NCBI GenBank assembly: GCA_002454415.1
Contig: DKIT01000033.1
Coordinates: 8,440 to 15,037, forward strand
Length of the DNA stretch: 6,598 nt
Direction: 5' to 3'
Source: Sphingobacterium sp. UBA6711
GTDB lineage: Bacteria > Bacteroidota > Bacteroidia > Sphingobacteriales > Sphingobacteriaceae
Made by a program: the position numbers and the translations under genes. Each line of letters begins with the position of its first letter. The stretch's first letter is position 1. The notes under the pieces are model-generated. The model ran no database searches, was not told the origin of the DNA, and worked only from the letters and a program-made list of their open reading frames with translations. This document shows, piece by piece, positions 1 through 5,457 of this stretch.

Positions 1-1151
1 ATATCATCCTATTCGACAAAAATAGCTCTATTCGCCTAAATCTAACAGCACATTGGGATGGCACTGTCAACAGCTTTATTTGGAGCGCTGATAATCGTAA
101 GATCTATTTTACGGCTGCGACGCAGGGAACCGTCCAATTGTTCGAACTCGAGGTACCGGCAAACATCAGGTCAAAAGCATTCCCAAAAATCCATCAAATA
201 TCAGAAGGAGATTTTGATATTTCAGGCATTGTCGGACAATCAGGCGATAAACTGATTGTCAGTTCCACAAAATTCACCCGTGCAGCAGAGATCTTTAGCT
301 ATGATCTAAAAACAAAAAAACTCGTAGCGATTACCAAAGTTAATGACGCTAAATATGCGATGGTCAGCGACAATAAAATTGAAAAACGTATCACCAAGGC
401 TTCTGATGGAGCAGATCTCTTTTCATGGATAATCTATCCACCCGACTTTGATCCAGCTAAAAAGTATCCAACTATCCTTTATTGTGAAGGCGGTCCACAA
501 TCTGCCCTAACCCAGTTTTATTCCTTCCGCTGGAATTTACAGCTAGTTGCTTCACAAGGCTATATTGTTATTGCTCCAAATCGCCGCGGCATGCCTGGCT
601 GGGGAGTAAAGTGGAATGAGGCAATTTCCCAAGACTGGGGCGGTCAGCCAATCCGGGATTATCTAGCAGCCATTGACGATATCTCCAAAGAATCTTATGT
701 GGACACAACCCGACGCGCAGCGATTGGCGCAAGTTATGGAGGATACTCCGTTTACCAATTGGCTGGTGTCCATCAAAACAGGTTCAAAACTTTCATTGCT
801 CACAATGGTCTTTTCGATATGAGAAGCTGGTATGGCACGACAGAGGAATTATTCTTTGCCAATCATGAATTAGGTGGAGCCTACTGGGACAAGAAAAATC
901 AGAAATCTTACACGGATTTCAATCCAATTGAAAAGGCAGATCATTGGCATACCCCGATTTTAATCTTCCAAGGTGGAAAAGACTACCGTGTTCCCATTGG
1001 ACAGGGTCTAGCGGCGTTCCAATTGGCTCAGCTCAAAAAGATTAAAAGCCGTCTAGTCTACCTCCCAGATGAAAATCACTGGGTACTATCTGGACAAAAT
1101 GCACAGGTCTGGCAAAGAGAATTCTTTAACTGGCTTAAAGAAACTTTGTAA
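1..1151 (+). CDS. S9 family prolyl oligopeptidase-like serine peptidase (DPP5-type), 5' end outside window
   Basis: The frame is open from the first bases (first whole codon at 3) to the TAA at 1149-1151, giving the last 382 residues; the true start lies upstream. The ttg near 138 is an internal codon, not a start. The first ~100 residues are the end of a beta-propeller (strand-like pattern DNRKIYFTA, GTVQLFEL). The rest is the alpha/beta-hydrolase catalytic domain: EGGPQS near the oxyanion region, NRRGMPGWG, nucleophile serine in GASYGGYS (732-734), aspartate in GGKDYRVP (981-983) and histidine in DENHWVL (1077-1079). The triad is intact, with the spacing usual for family S9. The motifs match the Bacteroidota dipeptidyl-peptidase 5 group, periplasmic enzymes that remove dipeptides from oligopeptides; substrate preference cannot be read here. 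The C-terminus (WLKETL) is normal for the family, so the 3' end is intact. A terminator follows 83 bases after the stop. Confidence 0.95.
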   Translation, partial: IILFDKNSSIRLNLTAHWDGTVNSFIWSADNRKIYFTAATQGTVQLFELEVPANIRSKAFPKIHQISEGDFDISGIVGQSGDKLIVSSTKFTRAAEIFSYDLKTKKLVAITKVNDAKYAMVSDNKIEKRITKASDGADLFSWIIYPPDFDPAKKYPTILYCEGGPQSALTQFYSFRWNLQLVASQGYIVIAPNRRGMPGWGVKWNEAISQDWGGQPIRDYLAAIDDISKESYVDTTRRAAIGASYGGYSVYQLAGVHQNRFKTFIAHNGLFDMRSWYGTTEELFFANHELGGAYWDKKNQKSYTDFNPIEKADHWHTPILIFQGGKDYRVPIGQGLAAFQLAQLKKIKSRLVYLPDENHWVLSGQNAQVWQREFFNWLKETL

Positions 1152-1234
1152 TTACGATTGAAAAATTAGATTGCAAGATCCTCTACTTTCATTATTTTTA
1201 AGTAGTTTTTCAATTTTTGAAACGACCAAAAACA

Positions 1235-1259
1235 AAACGCCACTCACGGAGTGGCGTTT
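1235..1259. terminator. Hairpin terminator after the S9 peptidase, probably bidirectional
   Basis: A perfect 11-bp stem (AAACGCCACTC paired with GAGTGGCGTTT) closes a 3-base loop ACG. On the + strand it follows the peptidase stop, but the trailing T-run is short (GTTTCACTT). On the - strand the same stem is followed by TTTTGTTTTT, a stronger T-tract. It therefore probably stops transcription from both sides and may originally have served a convergent minus-strand gene, of which only the tail at 1297-1398 remains. Confidence 0.85.
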
Positions 1260-1296
1260 CACTTATGATGTCAATGGGGTTGAACTTGCCAGCCAA

Positions 1297-1398
1297 TTAA
1301 TTATAACTGTAACTTGAACCTTGCCTGTTGCTATCGTAAGTGTAGATATTCATCCCAGCATCTCCCACCACCGTGAAGGGTGTTAATTCTACACCGAT
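1297..1398 (-). pseudogene. C-terminal remnant of an unrecognised minus-strand gene
   Basis: Reading the minus strand from 1398 to the TAA at 1297-1299 gives 33 residues that look protein-like (GVELTPFTVVGDAGMNI, ending in a Tyr/Ser-rich SYSYN). The frame is closed upstream by TAA at 1399-1401 and the only ATG is internal, so no complete gene is present. The hairpin at 1235-1259, whose better T-tract is on this strand, lies 38 bases past the stop, as expected for a real 3' end. I infer that the body of the gene was lost by deletion or replacement at about 1400. The family is not recognised. An accidental open stretch of this length cannot be excluded. Confidence 0.4.
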
Positions 1399-1542
1399 TT
1401 ATCGCTAGAACAAGAAACTAAAAAAAGTAATAAATAAATAGGAATGTAGGTTTAAGTATTTCTATGACTGAACAATCGGTTAATAAAATGAACGTTAAAA
1501 TGTATCGCGACGGCCCCTAAAAGAAAGTCTTATCACTTTCAG
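1399..1542. other. AT-rich gap with no convincing gene
   Basis: This stretch joins the minus-strand remnant to the next ORF. It holds an 18-codon ORF at 1464-1520 with three ATGs and no recognisable product, and a 6-bp inverted repeat (GAAAGT/ACTTTC, 1523-1540) with a 6-base loop just before the ATG at 1543. No T-tract follows the repeat, so it does not look like a terminator. No tRNA, IS ends or clear Bacteroidota promoter (TTG, then TAnnTTTG) was seen. Confidence 0.4.
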
Positions 1543-1851
1543 ATGGCATGGCTAATTCTTAATTATCTTCTATTAAATATATCATTTTTTTTATATTTAT
1601 TCAAAGAATTATTTAAAATATATTTTGCAGTTTTACAAATTCGCGTCTTCGGTTGCTGCCGTAACAATAAGATTGGAGAAATACAAGCACACAGTATCAA
1701 TGTTAGGCATAATGTCGATAGCATTGAATATGAAAATACCACTGGGTGGGATTTTAACACCAAAGGGATTAATGACGGGGATTCTGTCTGGTTTAAATAC
1801 GCTGTTGAAGACCCACGTTTAATTATTACTGAATTAGAAAAGGCTTATTAA
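1543..1851 (+). CDS. Hypothetical protein, doubtful; the C-terminal half looks like a real gene end
   Basis: The 102-codon frame has two unlike halves. The first ~35 residues are Leu/Phe/Ile/Tyr-rich and come from very AT-rich DNA; they could form a membrane segment but may just be translated spacer. From about residue 45 (GEIQAHS) to the end, the composition is that of an ordinary soluble protein, with GWDFNTKGINDGDSVWF and an Asp/Glu-rich C-terminus ending ELEKAY. There is no ATG in the second half, so either the ATG at 1543 is used or this is a 5'-truncated remnant fused to spacer. No strong ribosome binding site precedes 1543. The stop lies 5 bases before the ATG of the exported protein at 1857, suggesting the two once formed an operon. 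The family is not recognised. Confidence 0.4.
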   Translation: MAWLILNYLLLNISFFLYLFKELFKIYFAVLQIRVFGCCRNNKIGEIQAHSINVRHNVDSIEYENTTGWDFNTKGINDGDSVWFKYAVEDPRLIITELEKAY

Positions 1852-1856
1852 AATCA

Positions 1857-2486
1857 ATGAATAAATGTAAATTACTATTTTTATTTCTTTTAACCACATT
1901 GAATGGCTATTCTCAAAAGACCTTTGAAAGTGAAATCATTTATCAAAATATCTTCGAGAGTAAAATCGCTAGCGTCTCTAGTGAACAGATGAAGGCTCTT
2001 ATAGGTGAGAAGCAAGAATATTTTATCAAATCAGGGAATTATAAATCCTATACAAACGGTATGGGTATAACCGTTCAGTTATATATCGGTGAAACGAATA
2101 AACTTTACAACAAAACAAGTCGATCAGATACACTTTATTGGTTTAATGCTAATTTGAATACAGATACAGTAATTACTTCTAAGCTTATTAAAAGTCGAGA
2201 GAAAATACTGAACGAAGATTGTGATGCGTTGATTCTAACCACTAATAGTGGACAGACTACTTATTTTTTTACACAAAAGTACCCTGTTGATTTCACGAAA
2301 TATCAAGAGCATAATTATGGGAACTGGAACTACTATTTATCTAAAGCAAAAGCTGTTCCATTGAAAATTATAGTCGAAAACAAGCAATTTAGAATGGAGT
2401 CGATCGCTCAAAAAATAGAAGCGATGGAACTTCCTGAAGAATTCTTTGCAATTTCACGAGATACACCAATTAAACAAACAAAATAA
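1857..2486 (+). CDS. Exported DUF4412/GLPGLI-like protein
   Basis: This is a 209-residue protein with a clear Sec signal peptide: MNKCK, a hydrophobic core (LLFLFLLTTL), then GYSQ with probable cleavage after Gln20. The mature part has the pattern of the small periplasmic DUF4412/GLPGLI-like proteins of Bacteroidota: a GNYKSYTNG strand pair, NKLYNKTSRSDTLYW, a central CDALILTT...TTYFFTQKY segment where the family places a Cys and a Tyr/Phe-rich strand, a Trp/Tyr-rich NYGNWNYYL turn, KAVPLKI, and a closing LPEEFFAI...DTP motif. The fold is predicted to be mostly beta and the biochemical role is unknown. Length is normal and the frame intact. The start is the ATG 5 bases after the preceding stop; a weak purine stretch (GAAAAGG) lies 12-18 bases upstream. 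A strong terminator follows about 30 bases after the stop. Family assignment is by recognition of the overall pattern. Confidence 0.85.
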   Translation: MNKCKLLFLFLLTTLNGYSQKTFESEIIYQNIFESKIASVSSEQMKALIGEKQEYFIKSGNYKSYTNGMGITVQLYIGETNKLYNKTSRSDTLYWFNANLNTDTVITSKLIKSREKILNEDCDALILTTNSGQTTYFFTQKYPVDFTKYQEHNYGNWNYYLSKAKAVPLKIIVENKQFRMESIAQKIEAMELPEEFFAISRDTPIKQTK

Positions 2487-2518
2487 TCTAGTATTGTATT
2501 AAATCACTAGTAAAGGAG

Positions 2519-2557
2519 AATGTCCCCGGAAGGTATTTAACCATTGGGGACATTTTT
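2519..2557 (+). terminator. Rho-independent terminator of the DUF4412-like gene
   Basis: AATGTCCCC (2519-2527) pairs perfectly with GGGGACATT (2546-2554) and is followed by a T-tract (2553-2557). The 18-base loop can form a short inner GGT/ACC stem. It sits 32 bases after the stop at 2486. The T-tract is only on the + strand side. Confidence 0.8.
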
Positions 2558-2589
2558 ATGAATGGTATTTACAAAATATACTCCCAAGG

Positions 2590-2778
2590 CTACCTACGGT
2601 AAATAAAAAGAAAAAAATAAAAGAGTCCGATAAGAACAATCAGTGGAAAAACAAAAGCCATGAGCGAGACAGTTTGCTTTTCCTGCTGTGTTTGAGATTC
2701 TGAGGTCTTCGTCACCTGCCCTTTTCCGTGGTTTGATCGCAGTTGCTCCTCAGATCGGCGTATGCCCGATTGCTTCAT
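2590..2778 (-). CDS. Possible small single-pass membrane protein
   Basis: This is a 62-codon frame with ATG start. The first ~38 residues are polar and charged (Ser, Gln, Lys, Glu, Arg rich). The last ~24 form one hydrophobic helix (LMAFVFPLIVLIGLFYFFLF) capped by IYRR, which would suit a tail-anchored inner-membrane protein. The start is supported by an AAAGGA sequence about 9-10 bases upstream, better than most ribosome binding sites in this window. No family is recognised, and the upstream DNA changes character at about 2811, so its promoter may have been lost. The T-run that helps encode the helix could also arise by chance in AT-rich DNA, so the call is tentative. Confidence 0.45.
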   Translation of the reverse strand: MKQSGIRRSEEQLRSNHGKGQVTKTSESQTQQEKQTVSLMAFVFPLIVLIGLFYFFLFIYRR

Positions 2779-3609
2779 ATAAACGTATCCTTTCTCTTGG
2801 GGAAGCCTAATAATTATTATTTTGATCTTCTTGACCCTACAGACAAGAAAAGAATAAAACAGGAATATTTGACACTTTTCCCTGCTATTTTTAATGTACC
2901 TTTAGACCACGTCCTTTCTTCATGCACTAATGCGGATGAAGAAATTAAACTGAGTGCATCCTCTAAATTCAATAAAAAATCAACAATCTTCAAGCATACA
3001 GTAACTTATGAAGATGGAACAATTTCCCCTGAAATCGAGTGGCGACAAAAAATAGTAAAAGGTGTCCGTAAAGTCGAAAATAAAGCCTTAACAGATTATT
3101 TAAGATTTTTGGAGGAAGAAGGTTATTTCTTGAAACCACAAACGGCATTGGGGCTTTTCGTTCATCTAAGAACCTATTTTGATTACCCTTTCACAGCGAA
3201 GGATTTGAGCGTATCACTAAACAAGTTATGTAGAAAGGATTCAAAAAATAGGCCTTTATTGCAACGCGACTTAGATAGATCTAGGTTCACCTATTCTGAA
3301 ACTTACCAAATCCAGCATCTTGCTACTTCTTTAACCGATCTTAATGGACCATTTGATTTTAATACGTCCAAGCTATCTGGCGCTCAAATCTTCACTTTAT
3401 CGGATCGCAATAATCGGATATGAGGTTATGCTGCATTAGCCGACCGTCAACTTATAGATATACAAGTCCTTCCAAATTATAGAAGGATGAGATTAGGAAA
3501 ACGAATCATCGATTTCTTGATTGCTCAAGATAAAAACAGCCCCATAACTTTTCAGATACCAACAGATATCAATATCGTCAACTTCTTAAAAATCATAAAG
3601 CATAAATAA
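2743..3609 (+). pseudogene. Start-less, stop-interrupted reading frame: helical N-terminal part plus GNAT tail
   Basis: A single frame runs from just after TGA at 2734-2736 to TAA at 3607-3609, broken only by TGA at 3421-3423. The 226 codons before that stop contain no ATG; the only possible initiators are ttg codons at the left edge, where the frame overlaps the minus-strand ORF. Convincing protein character begins at about 2811 (YYFDLLDPTDKKRIKQEY) and continues through a charged, mainly helical region (LFPAIFNVPLDHVLSSC, EIEWRQKIVKGVRKVENKAL, DYLRFLEEEGYF, LGLFVHLRTYFDYPFTAKDL), which I do not recognise. From about 3304 the frame becomes a GNAT acetyltransferase segment (separate entry). 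I read it as a gene that lost its 5' end at about 2780-2811 and later acquired a nonsense mutation. The in-frame join of the two parts may be natural or an old fusion. Confidence 0.65.
3304..3609 (+). pseudogene. Decayed GNAT-family N-acetyltransferase domain
   Basis: From TYQIQHL onward the frame carries the beta-strand and motif A layout of a short GNAT domain: QIFTLSDRNNRI, the TGA at 3421-3423, GYAALADRQLIDIQVLPNY, then RRMRLGKRIIDFLIA. In the family this last stretch is the acetyl-CoA pyrophosphate loop R/Q-x-x-G-x-G/A. Here the first glycine is replaced by Arg (AGA, 3490-3492), which differs by one G-to-A change from GGA. The interrupting TGA is likewise one G-to-A change from TGG, and an aromatic or aliphatic residue is common there. 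The end (TDINIVNFLKIIKHK) is short but plausible for a small GNAT. Two such changes in conserved positions indicate loss of function. Substrate cannot be inferred. Confidence 0.65.
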
Positions 3610-3633
3610 AGTATTTTATTAACAGCCATCCTA

Positions 3634-3747
3634 TTACCACTTAGGACCAAAATTGATAAGCCCTCGTTGGTTTCTCGCTTTATCTTCAATTGCACTATTT
3701 TCTTCATTAGTCAGATAATCGATAAAAATAGGGACTAATTGTATTAT
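3634..3747 (-). pseudogene. C-terminal remnant of an unrecognised minus-strand gene
   Basis: On the minus strand, an open stretch between TAG at 3748-3750 and TAA at 3634-3636 encodes 37 residues with normal protein composition: QLVPIFIDYLTNEENSAI, then EDKARNQRGL and a C-terminal INFGPKW. It has no ATG. The charged helix followed by a Gly/Pro/Trp end looks like a true protein terminus. It lies convergent with the GNAT remnant, 24 bases apart stop to stop. I infer the tail of a gene lost to the right at about 3750, where the sequence becomes non-coding AT-rich spacer. No family is recognised. Confidence 0.4.
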
Positions 3748-3808
3748 CTAAGTTCTATAACTGTATAGTTTCTGAGGGATAATTTTTTTAAAAAAAATAT
3801 ATTTAATC

Positions 3809-4267
3809 TCAATCAGGAGAAAATCTTGCTTTACAAAATTCTAGGAACTCTAAAGCCGTTTCTGGAGGAGGCACTTCTCTTGTTATATATCCAGCTGTAG
3901 CATTGAAATATTTCTTAAATTCAAAAAATAACTCAATGCTCCTTTCTCTTGCTATCTCTTGACAAGGGAATGAAATGCCAACAATCATACTACCATCACT
4001 TGTATATTGCAATGTAAATTGATAAATATCTAAATCAGCATTTGTATTCTGCCAATAAATCAAATACTCTCCATTAACATTATTTTCCATATACGAAAGT
4101 AAATCCAAATCGGAATAAAAAACATATTGCACTATTTCGGAATATTGGGGAAATGGGTAATCAACTGCCAATTCTTTTTTTTCGAATGAATAGTCATAAA
4201 AAAAATTTCTAATAATATTGGCTTTTCTATGGTTGACTAAGAAATATAAATCTAAATATTGTGGCAT
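3809..4267 (-). CDS. Hypothetical 152-aa cytosolic protein, immunity-protein-like
   Basis: This is an intact frame with ATG start, no signal peptide and no membrane segment. The protein is acidic and rich in Tyr and Phe. It opens MPQYLDLYFLVNHRK, has a DYPFPQYSE element at about 37-45, a long central beta-rich part (EYLIYWQNTN, FTLQYTSDGSMIVGISF) and a helical C-terminus (IELFFEFKKYF, ALEFLEFCKARF). Size, charge, lack of export signal and position 11 bases after a short upstream ORF fit an immunity protein of a polymorphic-toxin or contact-dependent system. I recall similar YPxPQYS proteins in Bacteroidota only as hypotheticals, so the role is inferred, not shown. It is the last gene of the minus-strand array starting at 5390. 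Only an A/T-rich hairpin-like stretch (3781-3798) follows it. Confidence 0.8.
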   Translation of the reverse strand: MPQYLDLYFLVNHRKANIIRNFFYDYSFEKKELAVDYPFPQYSEIVQYVFYSDLDLLSYMENNVNGEYLIYWQNTNADLDIYQFTLQYTSDGSMIVGISFPCQEIARERSIELFFEFKKYFNATAGYITREVPPPETALEFLEFCKARFSPD

Positions 4268-4278
4268 ATTAACACATT

Positions 4279-4441
4279 TTACATTTTACCGGCGCTTACA
4301 AATTTACCAGCAGTAGTTTCATAAAGATTCAATACTAACAAAAGATTATTAATAATATTCATTAATCCTTGGAAACTCAGTCCTGTATAATTTTCACCAT
4401 CCCCCTCCTACGACTTTGGTTTTTACAAATTGCAGCGCCAT
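4279..4441 (-). pseudogene. Short frameshifted ORF (about 53 aa when repaired), possible toxin-end remnant
   Basis: An ATG at 4441-4439, 4 bases after the stop of the preceding gene, starts MALQFVKTKVVGGGW and meets TGA at 4394-4396. The next frame continues with GENYTGLSFQGLMNIINN, LLLVLNLYETTAGKFVSAGKM, and stops at 4279-4281. The two frames meet at a run of five C (4401-4405; five G on the coding strand). Removing one base gives an uninterrupted 53-residue protein through VVGGDGENYTGL. It is followed after 11 bases by the 152-aa immunity-like gene. I read it as a broken small gene or the last part of a displaced toxin. A sequencing error in the homopolymer, in which case the gene is intact, is the main alternative. 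No catalytic motif is visible. Confidence 0.5.
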
Positions 4442-4445
4442 AATA

Positions 4446-5045
4446 TTACCACAACGACTTACTTAAATAGATTTCCTTATTAAAAGGTTCTCCTTTCCAG
4501 CAATATGGCGTACCGTCAAGAGGCCAATAACTAATTTTTCCATTATTCTGTTTAAGGTTTTCAAAATATTTTTTATATATCCTAAATATAGATTTCAAAT
4601 CCTCATCTTTCGTTACCGGAATTTTGGTCTCCCGAAAGTATAACTTAGGTTCAATTTTTGGATAATCCCGTATTAACAACCATGAGAAAGTGAATAGCGC
4701 TTCTATTTCTACCGTTATCCCTTGAAATCTTCTCGATCGACTGCTTCCGTCTACTATGAAAAATTTATTGCTAACACTTGTATCTTCTCTAAAATACAAA
4801 TACTCTTGTAAAATTTTCAATCTATTTTTTTTAGAATACATAAAAAAAACTGTTCTATCATCTGTGATATTAACCAGTCCATCTGTTTTAAGTCGGGGTG
4901 ATTTAATAGAAATATGCTTTCCTTTTTCTTTAGAATTTTTGGAAATATTTATTTCTAAAAATTTGAAATGAGAATTTTCAACGCACTGAGTGAAACTGAC
5001 ATTTGCATTGATCAACATAAAAAATAATATACACAAAGTTTTCAT
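4446..5045 (-). CDS. Secreted hypothetical protein, 199 aa
   Basis: ATG starts a typical Sec signal peptide: MKTLC, a hydrophobic core (ILFFMLINANV), then SFTQ with probable cleavage before or at Cys20. The SFTQC sequence lacks the Leu of a lipobox, so lipid attachment is not expected. The mature ~179 residues are basic and aromatic, with strands around FKFLEINIS and TVFFMYSKKN, a VEIEALFTFSWLLI stretch, a helical FRIYKKYFENLK and an aromatic end (YWPLDGTPYCWKGEPF, closing SKSLW). The second Cys, in PYCW, could pair with Cys20. The family is not recognised. It starts 3 bases after the stop of the one-TM gene, so the two are probably co-translated. A periplasmic partner or immunity role is possible, but nothing in the sequence proves it. 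Confidence 0.8.
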   Translation of the reverse strand: MKTLCILFFMLINANVSFTQCVENSHFKFLEINISKNSKEKGKHISIKSPRLKTDGLVNITDDRTVFFMYSKKNRLKILQEYLYFREDTSVSNKFFIVDGSSRSRRFQGITVEIEALFTFSWLLIRDYPKIEPKLYFRETKIPVTKDEDLKSIFRIYKKYFENLKQNNGKISYWPLDGTPYCWKGEPFNKEIYLSKSLW

Positions 5046-5048
5046 CTG

Positions 5049-5390
5049 TTATTTTTTTATATAATAATTTCGCTGAAGTTGATTTATAGGAGTCTTAGAT
5101 GCCGCTCCTGTATTATTAAAGTCTACATCATAAAATAATTCCACCTTATCTCCGGAAGAGTATTTGGAACAATTTTCATAGGGAAGGTTAATTGAATAAT
5201 TCTTATTTAGAAAGTCTACCATCATTGCAGAAGCCATTCTTGGTGCAGCTGTACAAGAGGTATTAAGTACTTCTACTTTCTTTAGATTGTTGACAACATC
5301 TAAACCATGATAACGTAAATAATGAAACATAGCATACATAAAGTATGATAAGGTGATCAAAATAAAAAAAATGATGTCTGGTACTTTCAT
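5049..5390 (-). CDS. Single-pass membrane protein of unknown function, 113 aa
   Basis: The frame stays open upstream into mlaD, but those codons cross the mlaD terminator stem and the mlaD coding end. I therefore start at the ATG at 5390-5388 (MKVPDII), directly behind the terminator T-run. An alternative ATG at 5440 would add 17 residues encoded by the hairpin. The protein has one hydrophobic helix (IIFFILITLSYFMYAMF, residues about 6-22) and a ~85-residue soluble domain, probably extracytoplasmic, with two cysteines (NTSC and YENC) that could form a disulfide. It ends in a basic NYYIKK. No clear ribosome binding site or promoter precedes 5390. The stop is 3 bases before the secreted-protein gene. 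No family is recognised. Confidence 0.7.
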   Translation of the reverse strand: MKVPDIIFFILITLSYFMYAMFHYLRYHGLDVVNNLKKVEVLNTSCTAAPRMASAMMVDFLNKNYSINLPYENCSKYSSGDKVELFYDVDFNNTGAASKTPINQLQRNYYIKK

Positions 5391-5393
5391 AAA

Positions 5394-5424
5394 CAAAAAG
5401 CCCGCAAAATTGTATTGCAGGCTT
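5394..5424 (-). terminator. Rho-independent terminator downstream of the mlaD-like gene
   Basis: On the minus strand AAGCCTGCAA pairs with TTGCGGGCTT (10 bp with one G-U pair, 7-base loop), followed by TTTTTG. On the + strand the G-U pair becomes a C-A mismatch and no T-run follows, so the element is specific to minus-strand transcripts. It lies about 34 bases after the mlaD-like stop and only 4 bases before the ATG at 5390. Confidence 0.85.
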
Positions 5425-5457
5425 CTTAATTTTATCATTGGATCTAATCGTTGAACA

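Noticed and set aside
138..1151. A 337-residue gene starting at the ttg near 138
   Set aside because: The same frame is open to the window edge and the upstream codons encode normal propeller strands, so 138 is internal to a longer gene.
1563..1763. Minus-strand 66-codon frame with a lipoprotein-like stretch (LILCAC)
   Set aside because: It is encoded opposite the AT-rich part and the protein-like end of the + frame, with no ribosome binding site or downstream structure; chance is more likely.
1625..1822. + strand 65-codon frame
   Set aside because: It overlaps the 1543-1851 frame in another register, needs a ttg start, and its composition is less protein-like than the overlapping end.
3421..3423. 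TGA read as selenocysteine or another recoding event
   Set aside because: No SECIS-like hairpin was seen after it, GNAT domains do not use selenocysteine there, and the neighbouring motif A glycine is also lost, so gene decay is simpler.
3781..3798. T7/A8 inverted stretch as a terminator for the 152-aa gene
   Set aside because: It is only A-T pairs with no loop and no GC stem, so a stable terminator hairpin is not supported.
4446..5045. Lipoprotein call for the 199-aa secreted protein because Cys20 follows the signal peptide
   Set aside because: The residues before Cys (SFTQ) lack the Leu/Ala/Ser-Gly/Ala lipobox pattern.
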